DNA from: an uncultured Clostridia bacterium
Lineage (GTDB): Bacteria; Bacillota; Clostridia; Christensenellales; Aristaeellaceae
Length of the DNA stretch: 64,000 bases
Direction of reading: 5' to 3'
Assembly (NCBI GenBank): GCA_947565865.1
Contig: CANOHT010000003.1
Location: 62,001 to 126,000, forward strand
Shown here: positions 61,501-64,000 of the stretch, piece by piece
Numbering within the stretch: the stretch's first letter is position 1
Layout: each line of letters starts with the position of its first letter
Position numbers and translations under genes: made by a program
Notes under the pieces: generated by a model
What the model was told of the DNA's origin: nothing
Seen by the model: only the letters and a program-made list of their open reading frames with translations
Database searches by the model: none

Positions 61501-62574
61501 ATGGTTACGCAGGTTCTGCCCGCATCCCCTGACGCCCTGGCGCAGGCCTCGGCACTGCTGAAGGCGGGGCGGCTGGTCGCTTTTCCCACCGAGACCGTCT
61601 ACGGCCTTGGCGCCAACGCTTTGGACAGCGCGGCTGTGCTGTCCATTTTTGCCGCCAAGGGGCGGCCCGCGGATAATCCGCTGATTGTCCACATCCATGA
61701 CCAGGCGCAGCTGGACGGCCTGTGCGCGCCTCCCGCCGCCGCCACCCCGCTGATGGACGCTTTCTGGCCCGGTCCGCTGACGCTCATCATGCCCCGCAAG
61801 CCCGCCGTGCCCGACGCCGTGGCCGCCTCTCTGCCCACCGTGGCAGTGCGCATGCCCAGCCATCCAGTGGCCGCGGAGCTGCTGCGCCAATGCGGCCTGC
61901 CCATCGCAGCCCCCAGCGCCAACCGCTCCGGCAAGCCAAGTCCCACCGCCGCAGCCCACGTCCTGGAGGATATGGACGGCCGTATCCCCCTGATTCTGGA
62001 CGGCGGGCCCTGCGACGTGGGCGTAGAGTCCACCGTCCTGGACATCAGCCACGGACGCCCCTGCATCCTGCGGCCCGGCGGCGTCACCCGGGCCATGCTT
62101 GAAGCCGTCCTGGGGCCGGTGGACGTGGCGGGCAGCATCCTCCGCCCCCTGCAGGAGGGCGAAACGGCCCTCTCCCCCGGCATGCGCTACCGCCACTATG
62201 CCCCTGATGGCCAGGTAACCCTGGTGGAAGGCGAGGAACAGGCCGTGGCGCGGGCGTTGTCGGCGCTCTATCATGACGCTCGGCGGCAGGGGCATCGTGC
62301 CTGCGTGATGTGCTTCACCGAGCACACCGACACGCTGAAGGCCTGCCAGCCTCATGATATTGGCAGCATGACCCAGCCCGAGGAGGTGGCGCGCCGCCTT
62401 TTCGACACCCTTCGCGCCCTGGACCATGAGGGCATGGATGTGATCTTCAGCGAGGTGATGCCGCCGGAAGGCATGGGCCTGGCCATTATGAACCGTCTGG
62501 GACGGGCCGCAGCCTTCCGCAGCATTCAGGCGGAGGAGGCGCTTCAGGCCCTGGCAAACAGTCAGGGCGATTGA
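61501..62574 (+). CDS. threonylcarbamoyl-AMP synthase, Sua5 type
   Basis: Makes threonylcarbamoyl-adenylate from threonine, bicarbonate and ATP for t6A37 of tRNA. 357 residues. YrdC domain: LVAFPTETVYGLGANAL, KGRPADNPLIVHI, PSANRSGKPSPT. The Sua5 linker SPGMRYRHYAP precedes a C-terminal Sua5 domain (to residue 357). Works with TsaD/B/E. Placement after prfA is common in Firmicutes (ywlC). Confidence 0.94.
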   Translation: MVTQVLPASPDALAQASALLKAGRLVAFPTETVYGLGANALDSAAVLSIFAAKGRPADNPLIVHIHDQAQLDGLCAPPAAATPLMDAFWPGPLTLIMPRKPAVPDAVAASLPTVAVRMPSHPVAAELLRQCGLPIAAPSANRSGKPSPTAAAHVLEDMDGRIPLILDGGPCDVGVESTVLDISHGRPCILRPGGVTRAMLEAVLGPVDVAGSILRPLQEGETALSPGMRYRHYAPDGQVTLVEGEEQAVARALSALYHDARRQGHRACVMCFTEHTDTLKACQPHDIGSMTQPEEVARRLFDTLRALDHEGMDVIFSEVMPPEGMGLAIMNRLGRAAAFRSIQAEEALQALANSQGD

Positions 62575-62695
62575 GAGCCGCCGTTTGCCAGCGATGATCG
62601 ACGCCGCAGCGCCGTATACTTCACCGCTCAATAACCCTTTCGGGACGGATCAGAGAAAAAGCGCGGAATTTCCCCGGTTTTCTTCCTTGAAGCGC

Positions 62696-62724
62696 TTGAC
62701 TTTTTCCTGGATATGCCGTACAAT
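62696..62724 (+). promoter_or_regulatory. sigma-A promoter of rplM-rpsI
   Basis: TTGACT (62696-62701), 17-base spacer, TACAAT (62719-62724). Confidence 0.75.
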
Positions 62725-62860
62725 AACAGATGGCATCAATAGCTCCGCTTGCCCCGGTCCTATTGACAATCGCGGAAGATATGCGACCATCATATCAGCC
62801 GCAGCATCAAAGCAACGCTTTGATACGCTTCTTTCAACCACCATCGAGGAGGAAATACCT
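62725..62860 (+). promoter_or_regulatory. structured leader of rplM-rpsI, possible L13 autoregulatory leader
   Basis: 136-base untranslated leader. TCAATAG (62736-62742) pairs with CTATTGA (62760-62766), and ATCAAAGC-AAC-GCTTTGAT forms a perfect hairpin at 62806-62824. Ribosomal-protein operons often have such leaders; I cannot confirm a known L13 motif. Confidence 0.4.
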
Positions 62861-63289
62861 TTGAAGACGTTTATGCCGAAAGCGGCTGACATTACCCGCA
62901 AGTGGTATGTTGTCGATGCCGAGGGTCAGGTCTTTGGCCGTGTTGCCAGCCAGGTCGCGAACATCCTGCGCGGCAAGAACAAGCCGATCTATACCCCCAA
63001 CGTGGATACCGGTGACTATGTCATCATCATCAATGCCGATAAGATCGTCATGACCGGCAAGAAGCTGGATCAGAAGATCTATTACCATCACACTGGCTAC
63101 GCCGGTGGTCTGAAGGAAACCAAGTACCGCAAGCTGCTGGCCGAGAAGCCTGAATTCGCCATCCGCCGCGCTGTGGTCGGCATGCTGCCCAAGGGCCCCC
63201 TTGGCCGTCAGATGGCTAAGAAGCTCAAGGTGTACAGAGGTCCCGAGCATGAGCATGCCGCTCAGAACCCCGAGAAGCTTGAGCTGTAA
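62861..63289 (+). CDS. rplM: ribosomal protein uL13
   Basis: 142 residues, starting at TTG after GAGGAGG; this gives the standard length. Begins MKTFMPKAADITRKWYVVDA and has LRGKNKPIYTPNVDTGDYVI, TGKKLDQKIYYHHTGY and MLPKGPLGRQM, all typical. Co-transcribed with rpsI as in nearly all bacteria. Confidence 0.97.
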   Translation: MKTFMPKAADITRKWYVVDAEGQVFGRVASQVANILRGKNKPIYTPNVDTGDYVIIINADKIVMTGKKLDQKIYYHHTGYAGGLKETKYRKLLAEKPEFAIRRAVVGMLPKGPLGRQMAKKLKVYRGPEHEHAAQNPEKLEL

Positions 63290-63309
63290 GGCGAAAGGAG
63301 TAAAGAATC

Positions 63310-63699
63310 ATGGCTAAGGTAGATTACAGCGCTGTTGGCCGCCGCAAGAAGGCTGTCGCCCGCGTCCGTCTGGTGCCCGGCGATGGCAAGGTGGTCATCA
63401 ACAAGCGTGATATTGATAATTACTTCGGTCTGGCGACCCTCAAAATGACGGTTCGTCAGCCCCTGGTCCTGACCTCCACCAGCAACTTTGACGTGATGGT
63501 CAATGTGTGCGGCGGCGGTCTGGCTGGTCAGGCGGGCGCGATTCGCCACGGTATCTCCCGTGCCCTGTGCAAGGCTGATCCCGAGCTGCGCGCCGCGCTG
63601 AAGAAGGCCGGCTTCCTCACCCGCGATCCTCGTATGAAGGAGCGCAAGAAGTACGGCCTGAAGGCTGCCCGTCGCGCGCCCCAGTTCTCCAAGCGTTAA
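63310..63699 (+). CDS. rpsI: ribosomal protein uS9
   Basis: 129 residues. VDYSAVGRRKKAVARVRLVP, VNVCGGGLAGQAGAIRHGIS and the C-terminal GLKAARRAPQFSKR that reaches the P-site tRNA. RBS AAAGGAG. Second gene of the rplM operon. Confidence 0.97.
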   Translation: MAKVDYSAVGRRKKAVARVRLVPGDGKVVINKRDIDNYFGLATLKMTVRQPLVLTSTSNFDVMVNVCGGGLAGQAGAIRHGISRALCKADPELRAALKKAGFLTRDPRMKERKKYGLKAARRAPQFSKR

Positions 63700-63705
63700 T
63701 CCATC

Positions 63706-63748
63706 AAGCATTCCAGTGCTGTTCACGGCACTGGAATGCTTTGCTTTT
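63706..63748 (+). terminator. terminator of rplM-rpsI
   Basis: AAGCATTCCAGTGC (63706-63719), loop, GCACTGGAATGCTT (63728-63741), then TGCTTTT. Confidence 0.85.
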
Positions 63749-63813
63749 ATCAGCTTTTTCGCTGCGGGACGGGGGCCGAAATACACAGGCTCCGCTCGGG
63801 AAAGAGCAGGCAG

Positions 63814-63960
63814 TCAGCAAAGCTTTCGTTGTATACGCTGAAAAGTCTCCCTGACAAAGGCAGGCTTCTTTTTTATACCTTCTCTCGGTGTAATCCGCAC
63901 CGCATGAATCAGATCATGTTGGTATCCGATGCCATCATCAGCAAAAGCACGGACAGCAGC
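63814..63960 (-). other. short frame, possible 3' remnant of a gene
   Basis: A minus-strand frame of about 49 codons (DGIGYQHDLIHAVRITPREG, then KKKPAFVRETFQRIQRKLC and a stop at 63814-63816) is preceded by TGA and has no ATG. It looks protein-like but cannot be assigned. The rest of 63749-64000 shows nothing I can support. Confidence 0.25.
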
Positions 63961-64000
63961 CTGCCAGCCTCAGGAAAAACGCCGCTTTCGCCGCAGTTCG

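Noticed and set aside
1..64000. tRNA or rRNA genes
   Set aside because: I looked for conserved tRNA ends and clover-leaf arms in the gaps and found none; a scan with a tRNA covariance model would be decisive.

Overview
The window is a GC-rich chromosomal segment of a Gram-positive-type bacterium, most likely a clostridial member of the Bacillota. Signs of this are a T-box leader in front of hisS-aspS, near-consensus sigma-A promoters, strong GGAGG ribosome-binding sites, a BofA-like protein and a SPOCS/LysM spore-envelope protein (a spore-forming lineage or a descendant of one), an Asp23/AmaP/DUF2273 set, and the order rho-rpmE-DUF1385-prmC-prfA. I cannot name a genus from sequence alone. I see no tRNA, rRNA, CRISPR array, intact insertion sequence or prophage.

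Layout. 1-1.2 kb: the start of a Gfo/Idh/MocA oxidoreductase and uridine kinase. 1.5-5 kb: nagA, tpiA and pgk, with a dense array of unrelated hairpins between pgk and tpiA. 5.2-20.2 kb: a bofA-like gene, then a long minus-strand housekeeping run (thiI and cysteine desulfurase, two small membrane proteins, ispA, xseB, xseA, folD, two GNAT enzymes, a TsaD-like paralogue, nusB, DUF2273, amaP, Asp23, aspS, hisS) headed by a T-box riboswitch. 20.2-22.9 kb: a gene-poor, partly decayed stretch holding a small membrane protein, a membrane-anchored XRE regulator and a frameshifted remnant. 22.9-25.4 kb: pyrG, a YqxD-type protein and peptide deformylase.

25.5-35.8 kb is an accessory carbohydrate locus. 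It has a sensor kinase, a LuxR-type response regulator interrupted by an in-frame TAA, an FAD oxidoreductase, a CUT1-type ABC importer (two permeases and a binding protein, no ATPase), and a divergent GH31 glycosidase with a 2-hydroxyacid dehydrogenase. A LacI-type palindrome sits just downstream of the binding-protein -10. 35.8-43.3 kb carries a flotillin, two metallo-beta-lactamase-fold proteins, DUF1934, ispE, a YdeI-like protein and the SPOCS/LysM protein.

43.4-47.4 kb is a four-gene cassette (XpaC-like, TelA, LemA-like, TPM domain) preceded by a perfect 171-bp tandem duplication. 47.7-54.8 kb holds coaE, a lytic transglycosylase and an orphan peptide-binding protein in heavily overlapping frames, then prmA-rsmE-mtaB-HIT-rpsU. 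55-63.7 kb holds a TRM11-type methyltransferase, rho, rpmE, DUF1385, prmC, prfA, a Sua5-type enzyme, rplM and rpsI.

The points most worth following up are: a Rho at its usual locus that lacks the catalytic glutamate and both arginines of the ATPase site; arrays of hairpins whose stems differ but whose tips share a GC-NNN-GC cap; the nonsense codon in the response regulator; the duplicated segment ahead of the TelA cassette; and a T-box specifier reading GACAC, which contains both an Asp and a His codon for the two synthetase genes it precedes.
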